64,000 bases of DNA, from NCBI GenBank assembly GCA_030867875.1, contig JAOWCC010000553.1:893001-957000 (forward strand), read 5' to 3'. The notes beneath the pieces are model-generated. The model did no database searches and was not told the DNA's origin. It saw only the letters and a program-made list of their open reading frames with translations. Of the stretch, positions 32,206 through 42,800 are shown piece after piece. The stretch comes from Actinernus sp. WN-2022 (taxonomy: Eukaryota > Cnidaria > Anthozoa > Actiniaria > Actinernidae). Position numbers and translations under genes: made by a program. The first letter of the stretch is position 1, and each line of letters starts with the position of its first letter.

Positions 32206-33768
32206 ATGCCTAGTCTCCAAGCGAGAGTTCATTTCGACGGTGATTGGGGTGACTATATCGCACCTCGCAATGCAAAGGCTTTAGCGGCCTTTAAGAAAAA
32301 TTATCCTCACGCGGACTTCGATAAGTTCTCAGCTAGGACAACGGCATCCGACATACATGATGAGTCTACATACGAGACTAGAATTATGTTTTACGATGGT
32401 GGGCAGCATTGGAATATAAGTGGTCTCATACCAGTAGATGTACGAAATCGTCTACACGAAGCGTTACGCGTGACAACGCAAAAACATGCGGTGGCCGCAT
32501 TCGGCAGGGGTTTTCCACTTCCATTCAGAAGGACTGATTTTAAGTATCCAGTTCCAGCAGTTCCCTGGAAGATTGACGCCAAAGACATAGACCCCTTTAT
32601 GCGAATTCTCAAGATCTACGTAACGAAGGATCACTTCTTCATGTCGGAGCCGCGAGATATCTTACTAGGGCTGGGGTTCGATTTTCCTACTGACACCATT
32701 AACGACAACGACGACGATGACAAAGACGATAAATCCAAGAAAGCGACAGAATGGTTAGATGCTCTACCAATGAGGCATTGGCAGCAACAATTCTGTTTCG
32801 TAGTTTGGTGCGCAACGGCTGGCTGCGGAGTGTCGTTCGATGACCATCTTTCAGATGACGCACCAATCACTGATTACATCCGTAGCTTTTACCGCTTCCA
32901 CGTGTACTACACAATCATGCGATTACTGTTCGAATTGGGAGTCCCCCTCCCCAGAGAAAACATCTTTAATAAGAACGACAACGTCCCATGGAACTCCGTC
33001 GTATACGACAGGCTCAGGAGAGAGTTTGGAGTCATTAAAGTTAACTTCGCCCTGCGCCGAGCAAGATTTACTGATAAGTCGTGGGGGTTCGATACGAGTG
33101 GGCCACTCGATATTCCGACGCGGTTCTATCGCGACGAAATGGCGAAAAAGCAGCACAATTGGTTCGTTCCGCAGCAGAGCAAGGGGCTGACTAAGGCTGG
33201 GGTAGTCCGAATTAATGCATCCGTAAAGGTCTACGTGTTTTGTATCCTAGGAGCCCAGGGTGTGGGAACTGTCCCGATCGTAGGGTCGCCAGGCTTGTCC
33301 CCCGGTGTCCAAGAAGACTTCAAAAAACTGCTTAGAGATACCATCATGGAAAAGGATTGGGATAGTTTAGTGCAATATAACAAAGCTCTGAATGACACGA
33401 ACTCTCGTCTCGACCTAGCAATTGCTAAGGGTTGTATGTTAATACCCAGCAATATGAATATCAATAAAAAGAGTATAGTCGGTTATAACAACTACCTGAA
33501 AATGTCGAATAAGCCAGGCCTAAGTTTAGGAATAAATGATAGTATCAACCTCGATGAAAAACCACCACCACCAGTCCACATGGAAGGCTCGAAAACAAAG
33601 ACGAATAAACCTGCTACAGACAGCGGAGCCACGACTGATACGACCGCTACGATTGATACGACACCACACAGTCGACAAAGTCGCGGCGCATCGCCAACGA
33701 ATCACGAAACCAATTTAGCAATCGTGGGTATTGTGGCCGGCGTAGCCTCATGGATGATATTTCGTTAG
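32206..33768 (+). CDS. Conserved 520-residue Polinton protein with C-terminal membrane anchor
   Basis: The ATG at 32206 starts MPSLQARVHFDGDWGDYIAP. The N-terminal 300 or so residues look globular (WNISGLIPVDVR, FPLPFRR, EPRDILLGLGF), with an acidic insert DNDDDDKDDKSKK near residue 170. Further on are NWFVPQQSKGLTKAG and VGYNNYLK. The last 100 residues are Pro/Thr/Ser-rich, ending in a hydrophobic segment LAIVGIVAGVASWMIF, a likely membrane anchor. I recall similar proteins in multi-copy cnidarian Polinton-like elements and consider it element-specific. It could be a virion or packaging component. No enzymatic motif is seen. The frame is intact, and the gene ends three bases after the 3' end of the opposing 350-residue gene. 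Confidence 0.75.
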   Translation: MPSLQARVHFDGDWGDYIAPRNAKALAAFKKNYPHADFDKFSARTTASDIHDESTYETRIMFYDGGQHWNISGLIPVDVRNRLHEALRVTTQKHAVAAFGRGFPLPFRRTDFKYPVPAVPWKIDAKDIDPFMRILKIYVTKDHFFMSEPRDILLGLGFDFPTDTINDNDDDDKDDKSKKATEWLDALPMRHWQQQFCFVVWCATAGCGVSFDDHLSDDAPITDYIRSFYRFHVYYTIMRLLFELGVPLPRENIFNKNDNVPWNSVVYDRLRREFGVIKVNFALRRARFTDKSWGFDTSGPLDIPTRFYRDEMAKKQHNWFVPQQSKGLTKAGVVRINASVKVYVFCILGAQGVGTVPIVGSPGLSPGVQEDFKKLLRDTIMEKDWDSLVQYNKALNDTNSRLDLAIAKGCMLIPSNMNINKKSIVGYNNYLKMSNKPGLSLGINDSINLDEKPPPPVHMEGSKTKTNKPATDSGATTDTTATIDTTPHSRQSRGASPTNHETNLAIVGIVAGVASWMIFR

Positions 33769-34817
33769 CGCTGACGTTTCGACGATTTATATTGCTCTAC
33801 TAGGAATATGACCACAGCTACAATGAGTAGCCAGGCATTCTTGGCAAGGAAGCCGAAAACTTCTCCAGCTGTACGGAATATGAAACTCGCAATAGCGCCT
33901 ATCGCCGCAGGTAGCACGTTAGCCAACTTTTTTCCAAGATCCTTCAAAGCACCACCAACTCCCTTAGCAACGGAAGCCAAGCCCTTTGTCAATATACTAA
34001 CGACAGTACCAATTACGGCACCAGCGACAGCTAACACTCCAATCACCGTAAATCCATGTTTCTTGAAGATGGCTTTTATGCGGTCTCGTAACGACATACG
34101 ATCTTTGATGGCTTCTATTTCTTTCTCGATCTCCTGTTTCTGATCCTCTAGTGCTACTACTTTATTCTTTGCCACTTCATATTCTGGAGTTCCCTTAGTT
34201 AATGAATCCATCTTTTTTATTTCCTTGGCCTTTTGTTTATCTTTTTCGGTGGCCATATCCTCTTTCATACTAATCTCCTTTTCCGCAGTAGGTCCAAGAG
34301 CGTCCCTAAGCGTTTTCGGTAATGCGTTGGGAGTGTCTACGGCGTTCGACAGTAAGTATGATCCAGCATTTTTACGATTTAGTTTTATCACGACCCTATC
34401 ATAGTCATCCAAACTAGCAGTGAACTTCGTTAGATCTGCTTTTGGAAACTTTATAGTGGTTTGGTCCTGTGCATTTTCAGTCCGTCTTTCCAGTCTTTCA
34501 AATAGCGTTTCCGCAGTAGCAGCTCCGCTGCCGCTACTGCCCGCCGTAAATTGCGTTTCCGCATCATCACCTTGATTGACTAATTCTATATACTCAGCTG
34601 AACTGGTTCCCCAGTTACTACGATTTTTCCATAACCTATCGCGTATGCTTTTCGTCGTATTTTTGAAGCTATGCTTAGCTCTATTCCACCAATCCATTTC
34701 TGCCTCACCATCATCATGTCTAATCTCCGCCCATTCTTCGGCAGTAAGATCATTCACATCGGCTCTACCTTCTTCAGATATAGGATCGAAGTCTAAAGGT
34801 TCTCCCATATTGAACAC
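33765..34817 (-). CDS. Polinton coiled-coil protein with C-terminal hydrophobic helices
   Basis: 350 residues from the ATG at 34817. The acidic N-terminus (DFDPISEEGRADVNDLTAEE) is followed by a low-complexity Gly/Ser/Ala stretch, then a Lys/Glu-rich coiled coil at about residues 180-250 (KEIEAIKDRMSLRDRIKAIF). The last 95 residues are mostly hydrophobic or amphipathic (FTVIGVLAVAGAVIGTVVSI, LPAAIGAIASFIF, WLLIVAVVIFLVEQ). The layout suggests a membrane-active virion protein, by loose analogy to membrane-lytic capsid proteins; that is inference. It converges tail-to-tail with the 520-residue gene (4-bp overlap at 33765-33768) and diverges from the capsid gene across a short repeat-bearing gap. 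Confidence 0.75.
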   Translation of the reverse strand: MFNMGEPLDFDPISEEGRADVNDLTAEEWAEIRHDDGEAEMDWWNRAKHSFKNTTKSIRDRLWKNRSNWGTSSAEYIELVNQGDDAETQFTAGSSGSGAATAETLFERLERRTENAQDQTTIKFPKADLTKFTASLDDYDRVVIKLNRKNAGSYLLSNAVDTPNALPKTLRDALGPTAEKEISMKEDMATEKDKQKAKEIKKMDSLTKGTPEYEVAKNKVVALEDQKQEIEKEIEAIKDRMSLRDRIKAIFKKHGFTVIGVLAVAGAVIGTVVSILTKGLASVAKGVGGALKDLGKKLANVLPAAIGAIASFIFRTAGEVFGFLAKNAWLLIVAVVIFLVEQYKSSKRQR

Positions 34818-34829
34818 TTGATATGTGAC

Positions 34830-34884
34830 ATAATATTAGTATTCAATTGTGGAACAAAACATATTCAATTGTGAAACAAACATC
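34830..34884. promoter_or_regulatory. Tandem repeat in the short divergent promoter before the capsid gene
   Basis: TATTCAATTGTGGAACAAA and ATTCAATTGTGAAACAAACA are tandem copies of about 22 bp between genes transcribed away from each other. Probable regulatory element. Confidence 0.45.
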
Positions 34885-36134
34885 ATGATATCGACGAAGC
34901 TCCATCCTGACTATTCTCCTAGAGAAGGTAGATCTCTTCAAGCCAGTCGTGTGTTCCATCGTGTAACTTTCACTCCTTCATCAGCCAATCCGGGGGAAAC
35001 TTTAATTGTTAATGTTCCTACGTTAGGCGAAAATAGACTTCTAGTACCTGGTAGTCTAGCCCTTAGTGCCAATATCACTCTATCAGGGGGTCATGCCGAC
35101 AACTATTTGGTGCCAATGTTGGACGTTGCATAGTCTCAAAGCGAGTCGTATGGATGGGAACTACTAGATTAGAAGATCTAAGTCGACCCGATCTACTACA
35201 GGTATATAGCGATCTATACCTATCTGATGTAGAACGAGAGAATAGTGTAGAGCGGGGCATTCAATCTGCTAATGTGAACAAACTTCGTTCAAAGGCCAGT
35301 AACGCATCTACGTCTAATGCGGCTGATAATGCGACACTAGCGGCATACGGTAGCGTATATAAGATACCTATTGATCATGAAGTTATCACAACCCATGGCG
35401 TCTTTTATCCACATGCGATTCGAGATAAGATGTCATTTCATTTGACACTGGCACCGGCCATAGACGTCATAGTCGGATCCGACAGTACGAAAGTAGGAAC
35501 GTACAAACTATCGAACATTGAACTAGAATATGAAGTCATCGAAAGTCTCGATCTTGCGTCGCAGGCCAATAGTACCTACGCCAGCGGTAAAGCATTTCTG
35601 TATAACCATTATGAGTACTTCAAAACCGTCTCAATCGATCTAGGAACCGACACACTCGTATCTGAAAGCATAAACGTACTTCGTCTCTCTCTCAATGGCA
35701 TTCTTCTCCTATTTGTGGATCCTCATGTGGCAGGCACTAGAGATAGTGAGAAATTCGTAAATCCAGGAATCACAAAGGTCGAGGTACACGTCAATGGCAT
35801 TCCTAACGCTCTATATTCTTTTGGGATGCTACCAAAGGATTTATGGAAGTCAGCGAAGAATTGGTTTGTCCCGCGTTTCGGAGAGGCTGCCGCCGCTACA
35901 TCCATGACGCATAAGAAGTTCTTCGAGAACAAGTTTGCCGCACTCATCGATTGCCGCACTTCTCAAACCAGTATAGTTCATGGAGATGGTTTAGCCCAAC
36001 AAGATGCTGGAGCATCCATTCGCCTTAGGATTCATCGCAGTGGAGGCTCAGGTAAGGTGAACATGCACATATTCGTGCTTTCTGATGCACAAGCAACTAT
36101 TGAACAAGGAATGCTACAAAATGTTTATCATTAA
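34885..36134 (+). pseudogene. Candidate major capsid protein gene of the Polinton, single frameshift
   Basis: Two frames read as one protein. The first starts at the ATG of MISTKLHPDYS (34885) and includes VPTLGENRLLVPGSLALS; the second runs from about 35113 to the stop at 36134. One missing base near 35110 breaks the frame after NYLV. The protein (about 415 residues) is beta-rich, with GVFYPHAI, NIELEYEVIESLDLA, AGTRDSEKFVNPGITKVEVH and a C-terminal VNMHIFVLSDAQ. I recall this protein as highly multi-copy in cnidarian genomes. Position beside the packaging ATPase supports a capsid role; a double jelly-roll fold is inferred. Because it lies in a short homopolymer-poor site, a sequencing error or a true mutation are both possible. 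Confidence 0.7.
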
Positions 36135-36771
36135 TATGGACACATTGACAGATCAAATTCCCTTTAACGCACTCATAATTGGCCCCACAAACTGCGGAAA
36201 GACTCAGTTCATAGTTGATCAATTGAGAGGTCCATTTCGTTTTAAATTTGAATATATCGTATTAATTTGTCCCACCTATTCTAACAATAAAACCTATAAA
36301 GGCGTTGGTAAGGGAGATCCTCGCTTCATTGTCCTAGCGCCTTCTCAGAATGACATTGATGCAACCCTAGGCGACTGTGCATGTTTTTTCGAAGGAACGA
36401 ATACACTTATTATCCTTGATGATTGTGCGGCAAGCAAGGATGTTAAGGGAAGGACCAATAAGATATCCGATTTAGCCTTTTCTGCACGCCACATTGGTAT
36501 TTCGATTTGGGCCTCATCGCAAACACAAAAAAGTATATGCAAGAACTTTCGCGAGAATTGCGCAATCGTTGTGGCATTTCGCATCGCAAGCGCACCGGGA
36601 TTGAAGGATCTATTCGATGACTACGGCGCTAGCATATCCTTAGATGATAAGAAGCTATTCATTTCAGAACTTGAGACTAAGTTCGCACATATATGTTTCT
36701 GTTTGCGACATCCGTTTTCCACACTATTAGAGATACCTTCACCTATGGTATGTCGCAATACTTTGAAGTAA
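36121..36771 (+). CDS. A32-like DNA-packaging ATPase
   Basis: The ATG at 36121 (MFIINMDTL) overlaps the end of the capsid gene by 14 bases; an open frame exists upstream but belongs to the overlap. In 216 residues it has a Walker A motif, GPTNCGKT (residues 21-28), a Walker B motif, LIILDDCA (about residues 96-103), and a downstream ISIWASSQTQKS segment resembling the sensor region. This is the pattern of the FtsK/HerA-type A32 packaging ATPases of Polintons and nucleocytoplasmic large DNA viruses, which drive the genome into the preformed capsid. The frame is intact. Confidence 0.9.
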   Translation: MFIINMDTLTDQIPFNALIIGPTNCGKTQFIVDQLRGPFRFKFEYIVLICPTYSNNKTYKGVGKGDPRFIVLAPSQNDIDATLGDCACFFEGTNTLIILDDCAASKDVKGRTNKISDLAFSARHIGISIWASSQTQKSICKNFRENCAIVVAFRIASAPGLKDLFDDYGASISLDDKKLFISELETKFAHICFCLRHPFSTLLEIPSPMVCRNTLK

Positions 36772-36772
36772 G

Positions 36773-37447
36773 ATGGATAAAGATTTGAATGATGAATTAA
36801 TGAACATACTAGCTGAATCCGGCGAAATAGATGTGACAGGTCCTCCACCAAGGGCCGAATGCGGCCACCGCAGTAGCGGCAGCAAGCTGCCATGCAAAGA
36901 TTGCCATGGCTTCGAAACGAACCTACACTGCGCTACCACCGATGAAGCGGCAGCAAGATACCATCATAGCATAGAAATCATCGAACGTAGGGAAGCTCTT
37001 TCTATTCTAGCCGTGACTGGTACGACAAAAGAATATCTAGGGAAGAATTTTTCTCTTAGGGACATTTCTAAGTTACCTGATAAAGACATAGAACGCCTAT
37101 ATCGTAGATACCAAGCCGTCTTAGCAAAGCAAATAAATGACTGCTTAGTGGATAGAGCACTAAGTCTAGCAACTTGTGTAGTCGCATATGTGAGGCCTCT
37201 AGATTCTCGACAACAACGAAGGCTGTTGAAAGCTGTAAAGAAAGACCGCTTAATCCGAAACGAGCTATCTACACTGGCTGGCCGATTGGCCTACAAAGCA
37301 GGTCCACTTGTAGCACTAACTAGTGCCCTTTGTCACGTTGTTAACCATTCTATGTCCACTAAACAGGACTCAGAGGAGCAAGTATTGCCGAGCGAAAATG
37401 AAGTTGATGAAGTACTTGAGGTATATTCAAATTTTAAAGAATCTTAA
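36773..37447 (+). CDS. Conserved Polinton protein of unknown function, N-terminal Cys/His cluster
   Basis: 224 residues starting one base after the ATPase stop, so clearly in the same transcription unit. Near the start CGHRSS...CKDCHGFETNLHC provides four Cys and two His that could bind zinc. The middle (NFSLRDISKLPDKDIERLYRRY) and the following helices, with a hydrophobic LATCVVAYV, look helical. The tail is acidic. I recall comparable helical proteins next to the ATPase in cnidarian Polintons, but I do not know a function. Confidence 0.7.
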   Translation: MDKDLNDELMNILAESGEIDVTGPPPRAECGHRSSGSKLPCKDCHGFETNLHCATTDEAAARYHHSIEIIERREALSILAVTGTTKEYLGKNFSLRDISKLPDKDIERLYRRYQAVLAKQINDCLVDRALSLATCVVAYVRPLDSRQQRRLLKAVKKDRLIRNELSTLAGRLAYKAGPLVALTSALCHVVNHSMSTKQDSEEQVLPSENEVDEVLEVYSNFKES

Positions 37448-37501
37448 ACGTAATTAACGTATTGAAGTTACCTCAACCACTAAGTAATTACTCTTAACAA
37501 G

Positions 37502-37885
37502 ATGGAAATTGATGCCCATTCCGAAGATCGAAATGATCCCATCACGAAAGAACCAGTAAAGCCCCCACCAAATCCAAAACGAGTCGCTGCAGGCAAACTC
37601 ATAGCGCAAAGGAGGAAAGAAAATATCGCCAATGTGGCGGCAACGCAGGCGGCAACGCAGGCGCAGGTAGACAGTCATACCGATAAGCCAAGTTTGATAT
37701 CAACTAATACCACACTTGCTGTAATTGGGGTAAGCATAGCACTTGTGGGTTTGTACTATCAGTATAAGCAATACGAACGCGCGCAACAAGTTAACCACAG
37801 CTCCGCTGAAGCCACAGACAGCTCAGCTGCCGCTACCAAAGAAACCCCAAAAGGTCGTAACCTAAAAACTCAAGGTATGATATAG
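37502..37885 (+). CDS. Single-pass membrane protein of the Polinton
   Basis: 127 residues. The N-terminal half is polar and Pro/Lys-rich with an Ala/Gln repeat (AATQAATQAQ, coded by a repeated GGCGGCAACGCAG). One hydrophobic segment, TTLAVIGVSIALVGLYYQY, follows, then a Ser/Ala-rich tail. It resembles the C-terminal anchor of the 520-residue protein in the same element. Function unknown. Confidence 0.6.
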   Translation: MEIDAHSEDRNDPITKEPVKPPPNPKRVAAGKLIAQRRKENIANVAATQAATQAQVDSHTDKPSLISTNTTLAVIGVSIALVGLYYQYKQYERAQQVNHSSAEATDSSAAATKETPKGRNLKTQGMI

Positions 37886-37943
37886 CATTTGAAGCCACGC
37901 TGTAGACATATATTATCGGCGATGTAAACGTTGTTCCAATAAG

Positions 37944-38162
37944 ATGGCTAAAGAACTTATGAACACAATACAGGAAGCTACTATATTGACTGGGCTTGCG
38001 GCAGGTATCGGTTGGGTCGGAAAAAAAGCAATCAAAGAGCCTTTGACTAACGATCCTTCGTCTAGCGTTTTGAACTTCGTGAAGTGGATAGCGGTTCTAA
38101 CTGGTGGCCTTGCAGCTAAGAAATACCTAAAGGACAAAGGGTATTGGAAGCCTGCTGAGTAA
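37944..38162 (+). CDS. 72-residue two-helix membrane protein of the Polinton
   Basis: The ATG at 37944 starts MAKELMNTIQEA. Two hydrophobic or amphipathic segments (ILTGLAAGIGWVGKKAI and FVKWIAVLTGGLAAKKYL) are separated by a polar loop, and the end is charged. Small proteins of this plan recur in these elements as I remember them. It could be a virion membrane or holin-like protein; inference only. Confidence 0.6.
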   Translation: MAKELMNTIQEATILTGLAAGIGWVGKKAIKEPLTNDPSSSVLNFVKWIAVLTGGLAAKKYLKDKGYWKPAE

Positions 38163-38192
38163 CAGGGGCGACTCTACCTCGCCTTCGAAGCT

Positions 38193-38615
38193 ATGGCATC
38201 AATAATATTTATGGGATTTGTCTTCGCCATAACTAGTGCTGCCGCTAGTATTGCCGCACACGAAATAGAAAAAGCAACTAGCGGGCCTAATGCTGCTGCC
38301 GCAGAGATGGTAAGACATGATAAAGCTCAGGAGAAGGCAAATGCCGCTATTGCAACCTATGAGAAAAATCGAGAAAAACGACTAGAAGCACAAGCCACCT
38401 GGAACCACTGGAAAGAAAATAACGCACACGTTGGACTTAAAGATAGAATCGATGCAATGCGAAAACTCCACATATATCATATATTACAAATGAAACTGGA
38501 AGAGCCTAAACTCTCAGATTATTATCGACCATCTAATTCGAGGAAAACTGCCGAATTGGTGGCCTTAGGTGGTAGTGTATTCGCGACCGGATACGTTGCC
38601 ACTCGATTCTTATAA
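38193..38615 (+). CDS. Polinton protein with N- and C-terminal membrane segments
   Basis: 140 residues. A hydrophobic N-terminus (MASIIFMGFVFAITSAAASI) could be a signal anchor. The centre is a long Ala/Glu/Lys-rich helix (about residues 40-90). The C-terminus ends in ELVALGGSVFATGYVATRFL, a second hydrophobic segment. It follows the two-helix protein by 30 bases in the same orientation. Function unknown. Confidence 0.6.
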   Translation: MASIIFMGFVFAITSAAASIAAHEIEKATSGPNAAAAEMVRHDKAQEKANAAIATYEKNREKRLEAQATWNHWKENNAHVGLKDRIDAMRKLHIYHILQMKLEEPKLSDYYRPSNSRKTAELVALGGSVFATGYVATRFL

Positions 38616-38760
38616 GAATTGGTTATAGCTATGCTTTTAAAAAAAAACGAGCTTTTTTACGTTTAACGTAATTACTAGATCACTTACTAGATTACTAGAG
38701 TATTACTCCGCATAAAATGCGACTAATAGGTAGTAACTTTTCTGCTTATTAAAGCTTAGA

Positions 38761-38800
38761 ATGCACATATATGTATGCACATATATGTATGCACATATTA
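38761..38800. repeat. Tandem repeat ATGCACATATAT before the integrase
   Basis: Three copies of a 14-bp unit, TATGCACATATATG or near, lie directly before the integrase ATG. They create an in-frame upstream ATG at 38771. Confidence 0.7.
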
Positions 38801-39853
38801 ATGGACACTAAACTAAGTTTACGATACTATAGTCCGGAGGGTTATTGGAAAGGACTAGCAGCTATTAAACATCTTGCAAATTCGACAAACATATCTGAAG
38901 ATGTGACTCGGATGTGGCTAGAAAAACAAGCTATATGGCAGATCTATTTACCACCCCCCAAATACGTTCCACGACCTAAATTCAATGTATCTACACCAAA
39001 TGAGGTCCATCAAGCCGATTTGATTTTTCTACCTCACGATCGACCTGGACGTGGAAGAAAGCTATATAAGTATGCGCTGACGATCGTGGATGTAGCATCC
39101 AGATACAAAGAAGCCGAACCATTAGCCACTAAAGAATCTAAAGAAGTTGCTGCGGCATTCGAACGAATATATAAGCGAAGTCCACTAACATGGCCAAAAC
39201 TTTTACAAGTCGATCCAGGACGTGAATTTATGGGTTCAATGTCTTCGCTACTAGATAAACATGAAGTTTCTGTACGTCGTGGTCGTGTGGATATTCACCG
39301 GGATCAAGCAATCGTCGAACGATTTAATCGTACTTTAGCTGAGAGATTGTTTGGATACCAATATGCTCAGGAGATGGTACTTACTTCACAGGGAAAGGAT
39401 GATAGATCTGTCGAATGGGTGTCTCGTCTACCTGTGGTCGTAAAAGCTTTAAACAACGAAGCTACGCGTTTGACAGGAAAACAACCATCCATAGCAATTA
39501 CCAAAAACGAAATCGAATCGAACCCAGCAGAACCCGTGCCGGTTCGGGACGAACGGATACGTCTAGTTGGGCTCAAAGAGGAAAGACTTCCATTCGATGT
39601 CAGTGTTCGATATCTATACGCTCCTGGTGAGCTAGAAGGTGGACGAAAGCGTGCTACCGATCCTATATGGAGTTTGAAAACATATAGCATTTCGCGTAGT
39701 ATGGTTTCTTCGGGTCAGCCAGTCCTATATTATTTGTATGCTCCGCAGGTTTCGAATGTTGCTCGGCAACTACCAACGCGTGGATTCGTGCGTGAAGAGA
39801 TACAAGTCGTACCACTTGATACCGAACTACCTCCGAATGGGATCCTAAGCTAG
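38801..39853 (+). CDS. Polinton integrase (retroviral-type rve core)
   Basis: Starting at MDTKLSLRYY (38801), 350 residues. The core holds the catalytic triad with the classical spacing: Asp in HQADLIFLP (residue 73), Asp in LQVDPGREF (138) and Glu in AIVERFNRTL (173), that is D,D35E. It would cut and join the element's ends to host DNA, which fits the target duplication at the borders. A classical N-terminal HHCC zinc domain is not evident. The C-terminal part (PVLYYLYAP...GFVREEIQVV) may be a small beta-barrel or chromodomain-like fold. It overlaps the 3' end of the polymerase gene by 9 bases, tail to tail. The frame is intact. Confidence 0.92.
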   Translation: MDTKLSLRYYSPEGYWKGLAAIKHLANSTNISEDVTRMWLEKQAIWQIYLPPPKYVPRPKFNVSTPNEVHQADLIFLPHDRPGRGRKLYKYALTIVDVASRYKEAEPLATKESKEVAAAFERIYKRSPLTWPKLLQVDPGREFMGSMSSLLDKHEVSVRRGRVDIHRDQAIVERFNRTLAERLFGYQYAQEMVLTSQGKDDRSVEWVSRLPVVVKALNNEATRLTGKQPSIAITKNEIESNPAEPVPVRDERIRLVGLKEERLPFDVSVRYLYAPGELEGGRKRATDPIWSLKTYSISRSMVSSGQPVLYYLYAPQVSNVARQLPTRGFVREEIQVVPLDTELPPNGILS

Positions 39854-42800
39854 TTCGTTTTGGAATAAACATATATCTTTATGGCCATGGGCTAATGTAT
39901 CGATTCCATTTTTGGAAATCCAACGTTTTGTGTCCAGGGGCGAAAGTGAGATTTTATTAACTCGCAGACCATAGATCTGGTGCCCAATGCTTCGCAGCAT
40001 ATTCATTCCATGTCTGAAGGTCTTCCTATCGAAAAGAGACTCCTTATACTGCTCGTGTCGCATGTGCTTCTTCACAACGTACTTCCGTATTCCTTTAGCC
40101 TTGCGAATCTCCTTAGTGTCTACGCATACAATCGAATACATCTTCGGTCGAAGTCCAACGTACTCTACGATGGCAACTCCTGCACACTCATCCTTCATCT
40201 TTCCAAGAACCTTTTTATTGGTAGTGTCGTATAGTGGATGGTTTTTTGGGTAATCACTTGTATCGTATAGGTCTGCATTTTTGGCCATGTCGTCGTAAAG
40301 GTCTTCAGTCTGGATCTCAAGCAATAGAGAATCTGTGTCTGTGTATAGCAGTTCGCATTTATTACCATATTGGAGCTTAAGTTGGTTGTAATAGAAATCG
40401 TACATCAGGCGTTTGGATAGGTCTAGGATGCTCATACCAACGTAAACTGGACGGTTAAGTACGAGCCTGCTTTTATGCATGTGTAGTGCTACGAGGCCAT
40501 CATCAAAGATATTTGATCTAGCAAACGTTGGGCTCGATATCAGCCGTCTAAGCTTGTCCTCCTCTCTTGCACGCACCAGCTTAACATCCACGCGCTTACG
40601 CAGATTCTCCATTGTCTTACCAAATACTGAGTTGTTCATCAGTTTGTAGAGGTCTTTCTCGAAATTGCTCGTAGCCAGTTTACGAAGGTCCGTATTCATA
40701 CGTATATATGGCTCCATCCAAGGGCTTTGGTTAAATCGTAGTGCTCGGTGCACCTTCTTCAATTTCATACCAAGAGATAGATATAGCTGTAGATTTCTAT
40801 AGTGTAGGACGTAGCGTTCTTTGTCAAATAAATTGGGCACAAGCTTTTCGACTTCGATTGGGAATACTTTTTCACCTAGTAGTCCGCATTGGTACTCTGA
40901 CATCCATTTTTTCTGGACTTTCATACGCTCTGGGGCTAGTGGATACGCGTTGTGAGCGTCGTGGAGTTCTAGAGGGTACTCAAGGTCTACCTCAAGGATA
41001 TAACCTTTGTCCGCTTGTATGTTTACATACGACGCGATATCGAGGATACTCAAGGTTCGTAGCTCTTCTACGTCGCACCACTCAAATCCTCCTGTTGGTA
41101 GCGCTTGGCTCATAGCCCATCCGTATAGGTTGTTCGCATCCAGATACTGTATGTACGTAGTGAGCTTGATTGGGTCGTATTCTGCCGCATATGGATTGTT
41201 GGCCTTTGCATGGCGTCGACTGACCATCGAAATGCCGCCTCGCATCCCTTTCTCGATGAAAAGATGCATATCGTAGTCTGTGAGCAGCTCAAGCTCTACA
41301 CCAGTCTTCTTTAGCAATGCATCCCACGATAGGCCAGGACTCGTATAATAGTGAGCTGGGTCCAAGCCATAATTTTGCATACATGTCGCTCGAAAGCCTT
41401 CAAACACATCTGCGAGTAAAAGTACATCAGTTCTAAGATATAGGTCGTGGTAGTCTCCCATAGTTTGACAATCGAATGCAGCCCAAACCTTCTGTGCGTG
41501 AGTATAGTCCTCATCCGATATTCCTTCATCAGAAAGCTTGCTATAAAAAGCATCGCGCGGCGGTAGCTCATCCTGAAACCTCTCCCAACTGTCCATGGAT
41601 TCGTATGGGTAGACGCCCTTGCGTAGAAGAAGCCCGCGCTTATGTTCGTCTTGCTCGTATCTGGCTATGATTTGGAATCCTTCCGGGTTTTTAGCCGATA
41701 CTAGCTGAGCAAGAGAGGATAGCAAAAACTGAACGCTGTCGATGAATCGCAGTTTCCCTAGGGAGAATGAAATGTACTTCTCCATGTTATTTGGTATGCA
41801 ATTTATCTGCCCCTCTACTTTGGAAATAGACTGCATTAAGAGATGAGAATCGTATCCCCGCAAATTATGGAAGACTACTGGTATTATGGTCTTCTTTGGG
41901 TCTATCCGCAGGAGTAGATTACAGGCATTGTGTGCTGCTCCACGATACTTTCCAGTGATATGACAGTGATCACGAACTGAATCCCCATTAAGAGATTTCT
42001 GACAAATGTGGCAAATTGTTGCACTTCGGTGGGCTATGTTGTCCTCTGGAGTCATGCATAGGGCTTTACGTCTAGATAGAGCCGCTTCAACTTTTTGTTC
42101 TTCTTGTTGTATTGCCTCTAGGAACATTTCCGTAGCATTGGGCCCTCTATAGACGACTGGAGTCTCCGTACGACCATCACATCTCACCACGACGTAGCAG
42201 AATCCACAGGCCTCATGCAGTTGAGTTTTCTGGGTGTTGCTGCGCAGTTCTGGTGCCAGCTCCGCTGTCGGCTCTGGTTCTTCGATCTTAGTGGTCAATG
42301 CCTCAAAATCGGCGTAAATGACGTAGGGAACCTTCATCTGTTTGTACCAGTTCTGGAAGGATAGCTTGTTCTTACCCTCTTCAGGCATCTCAACTCTCAC
42401 TGCTGTCTGTCCTATACCTTTACATTCTGGAATGTGTTTTTCGAGTAGATCTTCTCTGCAGTATCCGTGGAGACACCTCTCGCAGAAGTGTTTTCGGTGC
42501 TCGTACTTGCTCTGATCGAATAGGAGGCGATTCAAATCCTTGATCCAAGTGTAGTGATACTTTCCGGACTTCTCTATGAGCAGCATGTTGATACGGCGGG
42601 TGTCCACACATTTCTTGCTAATCCTGTCGTAGACAACCACACATTGCTTGCTAATCCTGTAGACAACCACACCTTTCTCCCAGCCGAAGACATTGATTGC
42701 AAGATTGTTTTGCTTCTCAAACCTGCAAATCTGTGATATGGGGGTTGGCACATCGACTCCCTTAAAGTCTAGATCATCCTCTATAGGATACTTAGATGGT

